Source of the DNA: Bradyrhizobium sp. sGM-13
GTDB lineage: Bacteria > Pseudomonadota > Alphaproteobacteria > Rhizobiales > Xanthobacteraceae
Length of the DNA: 64,000 nucleotides
Direction of reading: 5' to 3'
Assembly: GCF_018398875.1 (NCBI RefSeq)
Contig: NZ_JAGWDK010000001.1
Location: forward strand, 1-64,000
Shown here one piece after another: positions 51,769 to 59,833 of the stretch. Position 1 is the first letter of the stretch, and each line of letters begins with the position of its first letter. The notes under the pieces were generated by a model. That model was not told the origin of the DNA. It saw only the letters and a program-made list of their open reading frames with translations, and did no database searches. Both the position numbers and the translations under genes were made by a program.

Positions 51769-52166
51769 CCAGAAGATCTCGTGCCTCGATGAATTCTTCG
51801 GCGAAGCGCTCTCGCCCGCACGTTTGAATCTTGGATTGGCCGGCTTAAGGCTTTGTTAACGTCAACCAATTGATTTCATTGATGGGACGATGGGCTGCGG
51901 CCTCGAGCAATTACACATCGAAATGGGTCGGTATCCGGACCTTTCTCGGGATCACCGCTCAAACGTCGCGAGCCTCGGGGCCGCAGCGATCATCATCACG
52001 CCCGTGCCATGATTGATCTGCATTATTTATCTCACGCAGCGTTGGAACTAACATCGGCGGTTCCGTCTTAGGGAAGCAATGGACCCGGGAAGCGGGGCCG
52101 GCAGTCGATCAACCAACGCTCCCGGGTCGCTAACCTGCCTCAGGCAGCCAATTCGGAGTGCGTGAA
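51769..52166. other. Promoter region of the large repeat protein
   Basis: 398 bp. Contains the CtrA box at 51845-51859 and a dyad CCCGGGAAGC/GCTCCCGGG near 52085-52125 on the plus-strand side. GGAAC-N15-CGTC at 52044 resembles but does not meet the EcfG consensus. No gene seen. Confidence 0.6.
51845..51859. promoter_or_regulatory. CtrA box upstream of the large repeat protein
   Basis: TTAA-GGCTTTG-TTAA, exact consensus. About 80 bp upstream of the start codon at 51768, similar to the spacing of the flgB box. Supports co-regulation with flagellar genes. Confidence 0.75.
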
Positions 52167-52388
52167 ATGGCAACCCAGATCGTGATGGATCGTACTGGCG
52201 ACACCCGGCATACTTTCGACGTCCATGACCGCGCGGAGGTCGAAAAGGCCGAGCGGCGCTTTATGGAATTGACCGGCGCAGGATTTACCGCAGCGGTCCG
52301 AACGGGACCCGGCGAGCAACGGGTTATCCGCTCCTTCGATCCGACCGCGGAAGAAACGCTGTTTTATCCGCGTCTCGTTGGCGGCTGA
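52167..52388 (+). CDS. Small conserved-type hypothetical protein
   Basis: 73 residues from the ATG at 52167 (GGAG ten bases upstream; a GTG three codons earlier is possible). TFDVHDRAEVEKAERRFMELTGAGFTAAVRTGPGEQRVIRSFDPTAEETLFYPRLVGG reads as a compact alpha/beta domain with aromatic end. No family recognised. The next gene follows after 5 bp, so the two are one operon. Confidence 0.6.
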   Translation: MATQIVMDRTGDTRHTFDVHDRAEVEKAERRFMELTGAGFTAAVRTGPGEQRVIRSFDPTAEETLFYPRLVGG

Positions 52389-52393
52389 CGGCA

Positions 52394-52837
52394 GTGACCC
52401 AGCAGATCGTCCTTGCGATATGCTCGTTCGTCCTGGCTTTACTCGGTACGGTGCTGCTGTCGGCGCTTTCGCTGGCAGTGGCGCGGTCCGGCTCCTGCAG
52501 TAAATCGTTTCGCTTCGAGACTGAGGCGCGAGCCCTTACGCTCTTGAAGGATTGGCTGTCGCCGAAGCAGCGTGCCTCTTACGAGCGATTCCGATATTTC
52601 GACGTCGTCGGCAGCCACACCGGGACGCGCTATCGGATCCATCATGGGACGCAGACGAACATCGAGGAAATCAGCGGCACCGGCCAACATGTCTGCAAAT
52701 GGTGCTTTGTTCCGGATGGCGACCTCGTCGCCGGCGATGTCATGCTGGCGCAGAAAATCGCCCTTGAAACCAACGAGCGCGGCGCGCTCGCCGTAGCCCA
52801 CCGCTCGTTTGTCTCGTCAGGGCCGCGCAGGTTCTGA
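52394..52837 (+). CDS. Membrane-anchored hypothetical protein with CxxC
   Basis: 147 residues, GTG start. One N-terminal membrane helix (IVLAICSFVLALLGTVLLSALSLAVA), then a polar domain: YFDVVGSHTGTRYRIHHGTQTNIEEI, HVCKWCFVP, GDVMLAQKIALETNERGALAVAH. The pattern YRI..G...NI......C..CF.P.G....GDVMLAQK is one I have seen only as uncharacterised rhizobial proteins. The CxxC could bind metal or be redox-active. Makes a two-gene unit with the preceding small gene, placed between motE and the CtrA-linked repeat protein but on the opposite strand. Confidence 0.6.
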   Translation: MTQQIVLAICSFVLALLGTVLLSALSLAVARSGSCSKSFRFETEARALTLLKDWLSPKQRASYERFRYFDVVGSHTGTRYRIHHGTQTNIEEISGTGQHVCKWCFVPDGDLVAGDVMLAQKIALETNERGALAVAHRSFVSSGPRRF

Positions 52838-52876
52838 CCGGACGCGTCAATACCGTGGCCGGCGGCGCGTCCTGCG

Positions 52877-53659
52877 TCAATTCGGCTTTGGCTGCAGGAC
52901 CTTGCCTTCGATTTTCGGCAACTCGGCCACGGGAGCGGATTTGTCAGCGCCGGCGCGGCGGGCCAGTTCGACCGTCAGCCGTTCGGCCGCTTCCGGTTGC
53001 ATCAGGCCCAGAATGTCCGACATCTTCCGCGGCGCAATCTGGGAGGCGATTTCGTAGAGCACGGACATTTCCAGCCGGTCGAACACCTTGGCGGCGTCCT
53101 TCGGCTTCATGCCCTCGTACATCGTGATGATGCCCTTGAAGCGGGCAGCGTCCTGTTCGGCCTTTTGCCCGCTCGCTGTCGAGATCCGCGCCTCGGTAGC
53201 CTTGATTTCCTCGACGCGGCCTTCGATGCGCTTCTCGGCTGATTTCAGAAGGCTTTCGCGAATTTCGATTTCACGCGCGCGCTGCTCCAGTTCCTGGCGC
53301 CGCGCCTGCAGCCGTTCCAGGATGGCACGCTCCGACGGCGACACCGATTGCGGGTTCTGGTCGGGAAACACCACGACGCCGTCGTGCTTCGGTGCCTCCG
53401 TAGCCGGCGCCGCCGGCTTCGGCGCCTCCTCCTTTTTCTCCTCCTTCTTGACCGAACCGGTGATGTCGGCGGGGTCCGGCCCGCGGGCGCCGGGATAGCC
53501 CAGATTGTCCTGCGCCCAGGAGCGCTTGGCCGGCTGGCTGACCTGATAATCGAACACGTATCCGCCATCGATCACGAGGCCGGCGACCTTCAGCACTGCA
53601 AGGCCGAAGATCGCGACCAGCACGACCGGAATAACACGGATATCGCGAAACGATTTCAT
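52877..53659 (-). CDS. motE: MotE-like flagellar motility protein
   Basis: 260 residues. An N-terminal membrane helix (VIPVVLVAIFGLAVLKVAGLVI), a Lys/Glu/Pro-rich linker, a coiled coil (AILERLQARRQELEQRAREIEIRESLLKSAEKRIEGRVEEIKATEAR) and a C-terminal helical domain of the MgtE-N/MotE type (KGIITMYEGMKPKDAAKVFDRLEMSVLYEIASQIAPRKMSDILGLMQPEAAERLTVELARR). In rhizobia MotE is a chaperone needed for periplasmic MotC and thus motility. It overlaps the DUF6468 gene by four bases, in a unit with fliL and fliM. Confidence 0.85.
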   Translation of the reverse strand: MKSFRDIRVIPVVLVAIFGLAVLKVAGLVIDGGYVFDYQVSQPAKRSWAQDNLGYPGARGPDPADITGSVKKEEKKEEAPKPAAPATEAPKHDGVVVFPDQNPQSVSPSERAILERLQARRQELEQRAREIEIRESLLKSAEKRIEGRVEEIKATEARISTASGQKAEQDAARFKGIITMYEGMKPKDAAKVFDRLEMSVLYEIASQIAPRKMSDILGLMQPEAAERLTVELARRAGADKSAPVAELPKIEGKVLQPKPN

Positions 53660-54093
53660 GCGGCGAGGCCACTGGCCTTTCGGCGTTCGGAGAATGCTTC
53701 AGCCGCCGCGGCCACCGCCTTGGCTGTTGAGACCCTGGGTGCTGCGGGTTCGGCTTCTTGCGGCGGCCGCGCCGCGATCGCGATCTTGGACAGCCGTCGA
53801 ATGACGCCGTCGCCTTCGGCGAGCATGCCCTTCAGGTGCCCCGCCATCTGGGTCGCGGCGGCGAGTTGGCTGCCGAGATTCTCGTTGACGTCGCGCACGG
53901 TGTGCTTGAGGCCGCCGATCGCCCGCTCGGCGATTTCGGTTGCCGTGATCAGTTCCGCAATGGTGGCTTTCAGCGAATGCTCGTCCGCCTTCAGCCGCTT
54001 CAGCCGCTTGTTGAGCAGCATGCAGTAACCGATCGTGAGCAGTAGCAAAACCGCCACCAGGCTCTCGATCACAATGCCGAGGAAATGACTCAT
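53656..54093 (-). CDS. DUF6468 flagellar-cluster protein
   Basis: 145 residues: one membrane helix (FLGIVIESLVAVLLLLTIGYCMLL), a basic turn (KRLKRLKADEHSLK), then a long coiled-coil helix (IAELITATEIAERAIGGLKHTVRDVNENLGSQLAAATQMAGHLKGML). Matches DUF6468, found between fliM and motE in alphaproteobacteria. It overlaps both neighbours by four bases (ATGA), so its product amount is coupled with FliM and MotE. Likely a motor or export-apparatus accessory; exact role unknown. Confidence 0.82.
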   Translation of the reverse strand: MSHFLGIVIESLVAVLLLLTIGYCMLLNKRLKRLKADEHSLKATIAELITATEIAERAIGGLKHTVRDVNENLGSQLAAATQMAGHLKGMLAEGDGVIRRLSKIAIAARPPQEAEPAAPRVSTAKAVAAAAEAFSERRKASGLAA

Positions 54094-55292
54094 TGTGCCT
54101 CCATCAACTTGGTTTGCTCGTCGGCCTTCTCGAACATCGCGAATGTAGTATTAGGTTTGCGCAATTGCTTGGTGACGCGGATGGCGACGCGGTCGCCGAC
54201 CCGGCCCATCCGCCCTTCGGTCAGGGTGACGTTGCCGCAGCGGACCGACACCAGCGCATCGGGCCGCATCTCCAGTGGCAGCGTGTCGCCGACCTTCAGC
54301 TTCATCAAATGCTTGAGCGGAATGTCGGCTTCATACAGCACGGCATCGACCGATATCTCCGCCTGCGCCACTTCGGTGGCGAAGTGCCCTTCCCAGATCG
54401 GATCGCGGCCGAATTTTTCGCCCATGAACATCTGCAGCAGAACCGGGCGGATCGGCTCGATGGTCGCATAGGGCAGCAGCAGTTCGATGTTGCCGCCGCG
54501 GTCTTCCATGTCGATGCGCAGCCGCACCAGGATCGCGGCGTTGGCGGGCCTCGAGATCGCGGCGAAGCGCGGGTTGGTTTCCAGCCGATCGATCGAGAAC
54601 GTCACCGGCGACAGCGGCCGGAACGCCTGCTCGGCGTCTGAAAGCACCACCTCGACCAGCCGCTTGACGAGGTTGGTTTCGATCGTGGTGTAGGGCCGGC
54701 CCTCGATGCGCAGCGAGGTCTGGCCGCGGCGGCCGCCGAGCAGCACGTCGATAATCGAATAGATCAGGCTGGAATCGACCGTCGCAAGGCCGAAATTCTC
54801 CCACTCCTCGGCCTTGAACACGCTGAGCACGGCCGGCAAGGGAATTGAGTTCATGTAGTCGCCGAAGCGGACCGAGGTGATGCGGTCGAGCGAGACTTCG
54901 ACGTTGTCAGAGGTGAAATTGCGCAAGCTCGTGGTCATCAGTCGCACCAGGCGATCGAACACGATTTCGAGCATCGGCAGACGCTCGTAGGACACCATCG
55001 CGGAATCGATGATGGCGCGAATGCCGGAATGGTCGTCGAGATTGACATCGCCGACGGTGAAGCCGAGCAGATTGTCGATTTCTTCCTGCGACAGAACCCG
55101 CTCGCCGGAATTCTTGTTGCCGAACTCGCGGCCGCCATCCTCGACCATGGCCGCCCATTGGAGCGCCATGCTCTCGGAGAGTTCATTGGCGGCAGCCTCT
55201 TCCGCGGCCGCCGCGGGATCTTCGGAATCCAGCGAGGCTTCCCATTGCGCGGCAATGGCGTCCTGGTCCATCTGGTCTTGGTTGCCGGCCAT
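54090..55292 (-). CDS. fliM: Flagellar motor switch protein FliM
   Basis: 400 residues. The CheY-related motif LSQEEIDNLLGF lies at 67-78, not at the N terminus, behind an acidic/Ala-rich extension with DAIAAQWEASL; the CheC-like core (YERLPMLEIVFDRLVRLMTTSLRNFTSDNVEVSLDRI) and SpoA domain (EISVDAVLYEADIPLKHLMKLKVGDTLPLEM) follow. FliM sets the direction of rotation in the C ring. The extension of ~60 residues is longer than in enterics, an alphaproteobacterial trait. Second gene of fliL-fliM-DUF6468-motE. Confidence 0.95.
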   Translation of the reverse strand: MAGNQDQMDQDAIAAQWEASLDSEDPAAAAEEAAANELSESMALQWAAMVEDGGREFGNKNSGERVLSQEEIDNLLGFTVGDVNLDDHSGIRAIIDSAMVSYERLPMLEIVFDRLVRLMTTSLRNFTSDNVEVSLDRITSVRFGDYMNSIPLPAVLSVFKAEEWENFGLATVDSSLIYSIIDVLLGGRRGQTSLRIEGRPYTTIETNLVKRLVEVVLSDAEQAFRPLSPVTFSIDRLETNPRFAAISRPANAAILVRLRIDMEDRGGNIELLLPYATIEPIRPVLLQMFMGEKFGRDPIWEGHFATEVAQAEISVDAVLYEADIPLKHLMKLKVGDTLPLEMRPDALVSVRCGNVTLTEGRMGRVGDRVAIRVTKQLRKPNTTFAMFEKADEQTKLMEAQ

Positions 55293-55310
55293 GATGCTAG
55301 ATCCGCCCCA

Positions 55311-55802
55311 TCACTGCACGACGATTTCCTTGAACAGCACGGCGCTTACCTGCTGCGGCGCCACCGCGTTGTTGACGCGCTTGGTAAGTTCTTCCTTGAG
55401 ACGAAACAGGCCCGCCGAACCGTTGATGTCGGAGGGACGCAATTCGCGCAGGTAGGTCTGGAACAGATCCGTGACGCGCGGCAGGTTCGGCTTGATCGCC
55501 TCGACCTGCTTCTCTTCCTTGATCTCGAGAACGACCTTGACGCGGAGATATTGCACCCGCTCGCCTGGGGCGCCGACCAGGTTGACCATCATATCGGGCA
55601 CTTCGATGAAGGACGGCGGCTTCAGCGGCGGCGCTTCGGCGTGCTTCTCCTCGCCGTGGCCGCGCGTCAGGAAGAACCAGCCGGCGCCGGCGCCAAGGAT
55701 GGCGACGAATCCGGCGACCGCAATGATCAGCTTGAGCCTGCCCTTTTTCGACGATGCGGCTTCTGCGCCGTCTGCGCCTTCCGCCTGCTCGTTGTCAGCC
55801 AT
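55311..55802 (-). CDS. fliL: Flagellar basal-body protein FliL
   Basis: 163 residues. One membrane helix (LKLIIAVAGFVAILGAGAGWFFL) and a periplasmic FliL domain (FIEVPDMMVNLVGAPGERVQYLRVKVVLEIKEEKQVEAIKPNLPRVTDLFQTYLRELRPSDINGSAGLFRLKEELTKRVN). The ATG at 55802 is chosen from domain start. Supports stator function at the motor. First gene of the unit; 18 bp before fliM. Confidence 0.94.
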   Translation of the reverse strand: MADNEQAEGADGAEAASSKKGRLKLIIAVAGFVAILGAGAGWFFLTRGHGEEKHAEAPPLKPPSFIEVPDMMVNLVGAPGERVQYLRVKVVLEIKEEKQVEAIKPNLPRVTDLFQTYLRELRPSDINGSAGLFRLKEELTKRVNNAVAPQQVSAVLFKEIVVQ

Positions 55803-56187
55803 TGCCCCGCCCGCTTCCCTCTGGGAACGAACGCGGTTGCCACCAGCCTGGGTAACGATGCCCACAACGCGAAACAAAAGCCGCCAGCGCACACGCGCCC
55901 TCTACACGTGCAACGCTAGGGTAATAATGGTTAACGGAACCTTTCCATTCGCACCCAACTGGGAAAAATCTGCCGGGCAAACATGGTCAACAAGATCTTT
56001 CTGCCGCCCTCTCCGCCCGCAGAAGAATGCCTAACCCCTTAAAAAATCAGCACTTCCGTACTTGGCACGGCTTTCGCTGAGTAAGCGGCGTGGACCCGCC
56101 GGCTTGGGAGAGCCCAAAGGTTTACGACGGATCCGGATTACGGGCTTGGGAGAGCCTGCTTCGGATCGATCAAGGGGAGAACCACCG
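55803..56187. other. Divergent fliL/flgF promoter and leader
   Basis: 385 bp. Contains TTAAC half sites of CtrA type at about 55930 and 56037 (no full TTAA-N7-TTAA) and the leader repeats at 56101-56180. No gene. Confidence 0.5.
56101..56180 (+). promoter_or_regulatory. Repeated GGGAGA hairpins in the flgF leader
   Basis: GGCTTGGGAGAGCC occurs exactly twice (56101-56114 and 56143-56156, 42 bp apart). Each can form a small GGCT/AGCC hairpin with GGGA in the loop. The flgF ribosome site GGGGAGA (56174-56180) repeats the same core. Presentation of GGA in a loop is like CsrA-type sites. Confidence 0.5.
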
Positions 56188-56952
56188 ATGGAGAATATGC
56201 TTCTCGTCGGACTTTCGCGGAAGATGACGTTGGAACGGCAGTTGGATGTCGTTGCCAACAACGTCGCGAACATCAACACGACGGGCTTCAAGGCCGACCG
56301 GTCGCTGTTCGAGGAATATCTGCGCTCGCCGGCGCATGAAGACAATTTCATGCGCGCCGACCGCCGCGTCTCCTTCGTGCATGACCGCGCCACCTTCCAC
56401 GACTTCTCGGCCGGTCCCTCCGAGCAGACCAAGAACCCGCTCGACGTCGCAATCGACGGCAACGCCTTTCTGGTGGTGCAGACGGCCGCCGGGGAGCGCT
56501 ACACCCGCGATGGCGGCCTGCAGATCAACAATCAGGGCCAACTCGTAACCGCAAGCGGCGATCCGGTGCTGGGGACCTCCGGCCCGATCGTGTTCCAGCC
56601 GACCGACAGGGCGATCAACATCGCCGCAGACGGCAATATCACGGTTCTCGAAGGCACCGGCAGCACCGACTCGATCCGTGGCAAGCTGCGGCTGGTCTCC
56701 TTTGCCGACCCGCAGAAGCTCGTCAAGGAAGGCGGCAACCTTTACTCGGCGGGCCAGGGCGTCGCCGCCCAGCCCGACACCACTTCGCGGGTACGCCAGG
56801 GCTTCATCGAAAAGTCGAACGTCAATTCGGTCCACGAAATGAGCCGCATGATCGAGATCCAGCGCACCTACACGCAGATCTCGGCGATGCTGCAGCAGCA
56901 GCACGACCTACACCGAACCGCAGTCGAGAAACTCGCCGACGTTCCGGCATAA
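56188..56952 (+). CDS. flgF: Flagellar rod protein FlgF
   Basis: 254 residues. ATG at 56188 follows AAGGGGAGA. Opens MENMLLVGLSRKMTLERQLDVVANNVANINTTGFKADRSLFEEYL, ends with NSVHEMSRMIEIQRTYTQISAMLQQQHDLHRTAVEKLADVPA; LDVAIDGNAFLVVQT is the FlgF/FlgG central signature. First gene of flgF-flgG-flgA-flgH. Confidence 0.95.
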   Translation: MENMLLVGLSRKMTLERQLDVVANNVANINTTGFKADRSLFEEYLRSPAHEDNFMRADRRVSFVHDRATFHDFSAGPSEQTKNPLDVAIDGNAFLVVQTAAGERYTRDGGLQINNQGQLVTASGDPVLGTSGPIVFQPTDRAINIAADGNITVLEGTGSTDSIRGKLRLVSFADPQKLVKEGGNLYSAGQGVAAQPDTTSRVRQGFIEKSNVNSVHEMSRMIEIQRTYTQISAMLQQQHDLHRTAVEKLADVPA

Positions 56953-56970
56953 CGCTTAAGGCATAGATCG

Positions 56971-57759
56971 ATGCGCGCACTTTACACAGCAGCGACCGGC
57001 ATGGCGGCACAGGAACTCAACGTTCAGGTGATCTCCAACAACATCGCCAATATGCGCACCACCGGCTACAAGAAGCAGCGCGCGGCGTTCCAGGACCTGA
57101 TCTATGACCATGTGCGCCGCGTCGGCGCGCAGGCTTCCGACCAGGGCACCATCCTGCCGGTCGGCGTCGACATCGGCGGCGGCGTCAAGACCGTCGGCAC
57201 GCCGCGGCTGATGGGCCAGGGCACACTGTCGCCGACCGGCAACGACCTCGACGTCGCGATCCGCGGCGAAGGTTTCTTCAAGATCCAGGTGCCCGACGGC
57301 ACCTATGCCTATACCCGCGACGGCTCGTTCATGATGGACGCGCAAGGCCGCGTCGTCACCGCCCAGGGCAACCCGGTGCAGCCGACGATCACGATCCCGC
57401 AGAATTCCTCGCAGATCACCATCAACGCGCAGGGCCAGCTCACGGTCATGCTGCCGGGCTCGACCACGCCGACACTCGTCGGCCAGATCGGTCTGACGCG
57501 CTTCATCAACAAGGCCGGCCTCAATCCGATCGGCGACAATCTGTTCACGGACACCCCGGCCTCCGGCACGCCGCAGGACGGCGTCGCCAACACCGACGGG
57601 TTTGGCGACATGCAGCAGGGCAACCTCGAACAAGCCAATGTCGAGGTGGTGACCGAAATCTCCGACCTAATCGCCGCCCAGCGCGCCTATGAGATGAACG
57701 CCAAGGTCGTCAGCGCGGCCGACCAGATGCTGCAATCCACCTCCAACATGTTCCGCTAA
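56971..57759 (+). CDS. flgG: Flagellar distal rod protein FlgG
   Basis: 262 residues. MRALYTAATGMAAQELNVQVISNNIANMRTTGYKKQRAAFQDL and the C-terminal NLEQANVEVVTEISDLIAAQRAYEMNAKVVSAADQMLQSTSNMFR are canonical. 18 bp after flgF. Forms the distal rod. Confidence 0.97.
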   Translation: MRALYTAATGMAAQELNVQVISNNIANMRTTGYKKQRAAFQDLIYDHVRRVGAQASDQGTILPVGVDIGGGVKTVGTPRLMGQGTLSPTGNDLDVAIRGEGFFKIQVPDGTYAYTRDGSFMMDAQGRVVTAQGNPVQPTITIPQNSSQITINAQGQLTVMLPGSTTPTLVGQIGLTRFINKAGLNPIGDNLFTDTPASGTPQDGVANTDGFGDMQQGNLEQANVEVVTEISDLIAAQRAYEMNAKVVSAADQMLQSTSNMFR

Positions 57760-57769
57760 AGGAATGGTC

Positions 57770-58855
57770 ATGATCGCCCGCGCCCTCCTCCTGGCTGCCG
57801 CCCTGATCGCCACATCGACTACGGCCGCCGTCGCGCAGACCCGGGAAAGCTTCGCGAACCGCAACGTGATCGCCGCGCCCGTGCTGCGTGCCAACGTGCA
57901 GGTATCGGGCGACCTCGTGCGGATCGGCGACGTGATCGACAACGCCGGCAGCGCCGCGCAGATCGCGATCTATCGCGCCCCGGATCTCGGCACCACCGGC
58001 TCGCTGCCGGTAGCGCAGGTGCTCAACACCCTCCGTGCCCATCACGTGATCGGCGTCGACACCCGCGACCTCAGGGAAATTTCGGTCACGCGTCTGGCTC
58101 GCACGCTCGAAGGCAAGGACATCGAGCTGCAGGTTGCGCGCGCGCTGGAGCGCCGCAATGGTCTCGGCGACGCCGCCAATCTGTCGATGACTTTCGACCG
58201 CGATCCCGGCGACGTCAGGCTGGATGCCGGCTTCAGTGGCAGCCTGCAGGCGACCATCGTGCGCTACGACAACCGCAACGGCCGCTTCGATGTCACCTTT
58301 GAGATCGCCAACGAGAACAGCGCCGCTGCTGCCAAGCTGCGCTTTATCGGCACGGCGATCGAGACCGTCGAGGCCGCGGTGCTGGCGCGCAACGTCGAGC
58401 GCAATGAGATCTTGAAATCGTCCGACGTGGTGATCGAGCGCCGCCCGAAAGCGGAAGTCGGCCCTGATGCCGCCGCGCGCGATCGCGCCGTGGGCATGCA
58501 GGCCCGCCGCCAGCTCCGCGCCGGCCAGGCCATCAGGACGGCAGATCTCGCCAAGCCCGATCTGGTACAGCGCGACCAGAACGTGATGTTGATCTACGAG
58601 ACGCCCGGAATCTACCTCACCATGCGCGGCAAGGCGCTGGACAGCGGTACCGAAGGCGACGTCGTCACCGTCATGAACCTGCAGTCGAAGCGCACGGTGT
58701 CCGGCACCGTGACTGGCCGTGGGCAGGTCTCGATCTCACCGCCGGCGTCTCGCCTGCCGCAGGCCAGCGATGCCACCTCCTCGCTCGGCAAAGCACAACC
58801 CGCACCCGTCGCCGTAGCTACCGTCAGTTCGCCAGTCGCTCCAAAAGCCGAGTAA
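57770..58855 (+). CDS. flgA: FlgA, P-ring assembly chaperone
   Basis: 361 residues. AAAGGA is six bases before the ATG at 57770 (an ATG two codons earlier would be too close). Signal peptide ending AAVAQT; a first domain (VLRANVQVSGDLVRIGDVIDNAG); the SAF domain (EAAVLARNVERNEILKSSDVVIERRPK ... ARRQLRAGQAIRTADLAKPDLVQRDQNVMLIYETPGIYLTMRGKALDSGTEGDVVTVMNLQSKRTVSGTV) is typical. Longer than enteric FlgA by about 140 residues. FlgA helps FlgI form the P ring; flgI is not in the window. Confidence 0.93.
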   Translation: MIARALLLAAALIATSTTAAVAQTRESFANRNVIAAPVLRANVQVSGDLVRIGDVIDNAGSAAQIAIYRAPDLGTTGSLPVAQVLNTLRAHHVIGVDTRDLREISVTRLARTLEGKDIELQVARALERRNGLGDAANLSMTFDRDPGDVRLDAGFSGSLQATIVRYDNRNGRFDVTFEIANENSAAAAKLRFIGTAIETVEAAVLARNVERNEILKSSDVVIERRPKAEVGPDAAARDRAVGMQARRQLRAGQAIRTADLAKPDLVQRDQNVMLIYETPGIYLTMRGKALDSGTEGDVVTVMNLQSKRTVSGTVTGRGQVSISPPASRLPQASDATSSLGKAQPAPVAVATVSSPVAPKAE

Positions 58856-58860
58856 TGTAA

Positions 58861-59613
58861 ATGTCAGTCACCCGTCTCAACCGCCTCGCTCTCTCCGCCG
58901 CCATGCTGTCGCTGGCCGCCTTGGCGAGCGGTTGCTCCTCGATCGACCGTCTGTCGCAGATCGGCGAAAAACCGAAGCTGACGGAGATCGAAAACCCGAC
59001 TACGCAGCCCGGCTACAAGCCGGTGCAGATGCCGATGCCGAAGCCGGAGCAGGCTTCCTATAACGCCAACTCGCTGTGGCGGAACGGCTCTCGCGCCTTC
59101 TTCAAGGATCAGCGCGCGGCACGCATCGGCGACCTCCTGACGGTGACCGTCAACATCACCGACAAGGCCAACCTGTCCAACGAAACCCAGCGCAGCCGCT
59201 CCGCCAAGGAAGACTCGGGGATCACCGATTTCATTGGGTCAAGCACGATCACGCAGGCGAACAAGATCCTGCCCGGCAAGATCTTGACCACGGACTCGAC
59301 ATCGTCGAGCGACGGCAAGGGCTCGGTCAACCGCCAGGAAGCGTTGCAGACCAACGTCGCGGCCGTGGTCACGCAGGTGCTGCCGAACGGCAATCTCGTG
59401 GTCGAAGGCAAGCAGGAGATCCGCGTCAACTTCGAAATTCGCGAACTGATCGTCGCCGGCATCGTCCGCCCTGAGGACATCCAGAGCGACAACACCATCG
59501 ATTCCACCAAGATCGCGCAGGCCCGCATCGCCTATGGCGGCCGCGGCCAGATCACCGACGTGCAGCAGCCCCGTTACGGGCAACAGGTGATGGACGTGCT
59601 GCTGCCGTTCTAG
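58861..59613 (+). CDS. flgH: Flagellar L-ring lipoprotein FlgH
   Basis: 250 residues. The signal peptide ends LAALASGC (lipobox ASGC). Then SLWRNGSRAFFKDQRAARIGDLLTVTVNITDKANLSNETQRSR and GKGSVNRQEALQTNVAAVVTQVLPNGNLVVEGKQEIRVNFEIRELIVAGIVRPEDI, canonical for FlgH. Starts six bases after flgA. Forms the outer-membrane ring of the basal body. Confidence 0.96.
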   Translation: MSVTRLNRLALSAAMLSLAALASGCSSIDRLSQIGEKPKLTEIENPTTQPGYKPVQMPMPKPEQASYNANSLWRNGSRAFFKDQRAARIGDLLTVTVNITDKANLSNETQRSRSAKEDSGITDFIGSSTITQANKILPGKILTTDSTSSSDGKGSVNRQEALQTNVAAVVTQVLPNGNLVVEGKQEIRVNFEIRELIVAGIVRPEDIQSDNTIDSTKIAQARIAYGGRGQITDVQQPRYGQQVMDVLLPF

Positions 59614-59650
59614 TTTCTCCCGAGCTCCCACACTCCATCGCGAACCTAGG

Positions 59651-59732
59651 CGCGATGAAGTGTATCAACGCGGCCTCCGTCAGCTCCCCTGCCGGAGGCC
59701 GTGGTCGTTTTGTGATCCAAGGAGCCTTAGAG
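59651..59732 (+). ncRNA. Structured element, copy A (candidate RNA motif)
   Basis: ATCAACGCGGCCTCCGTCAGCTCC, with a 9-bp stem CGGCCTCCG/CGGAGGCCG around a 13-nt loop, then CCAAGGAGCC. A homologous copy lies at 60672-60752. In copy B the stem is GGTCTCCG/CGGAGACC, so a C-G pair changed to T-A on both sides. It lies between flgH and the EcfG-type promoter of the yidB-like gene; it may also serve as flgH terminator, though no long T run follows. Confidence 0.5.
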
Positions 59733-59775
59733 CTTGCTCCAGCGCAAGCCGCCTGCCCCTCGTCGTCTTCGCGTT

Positions 59776-59800
59776 GGAACCGAACCTACCCGCCGGCGTT
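59776..59800 (+). promoter_or_regulatory. EcfG-type general-stress promoter before the yidB-like gene
   Basis: GGAAC (59776-59780), 16 bp, CGTT (59797-59800): exact match to the EcfG (sigma of the PhyR-NepR general stress response) consensus GGAAC-N16/17-CGTT. The -10 ends 34 bp before the ATG at 59834. Confidence 0.75.
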
Positions 59801-59833
59801 CCTGACAGCAACCAATCTGCACGGAGGCTAATC

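Noticed and set aside
52044..52067. GGAAC-N15-CGTC as an EcfG promoter
   Set aside because: Spacer and last base deviate from GGAAC-N16/17-CGTT, and the start codon is 100 bp away.
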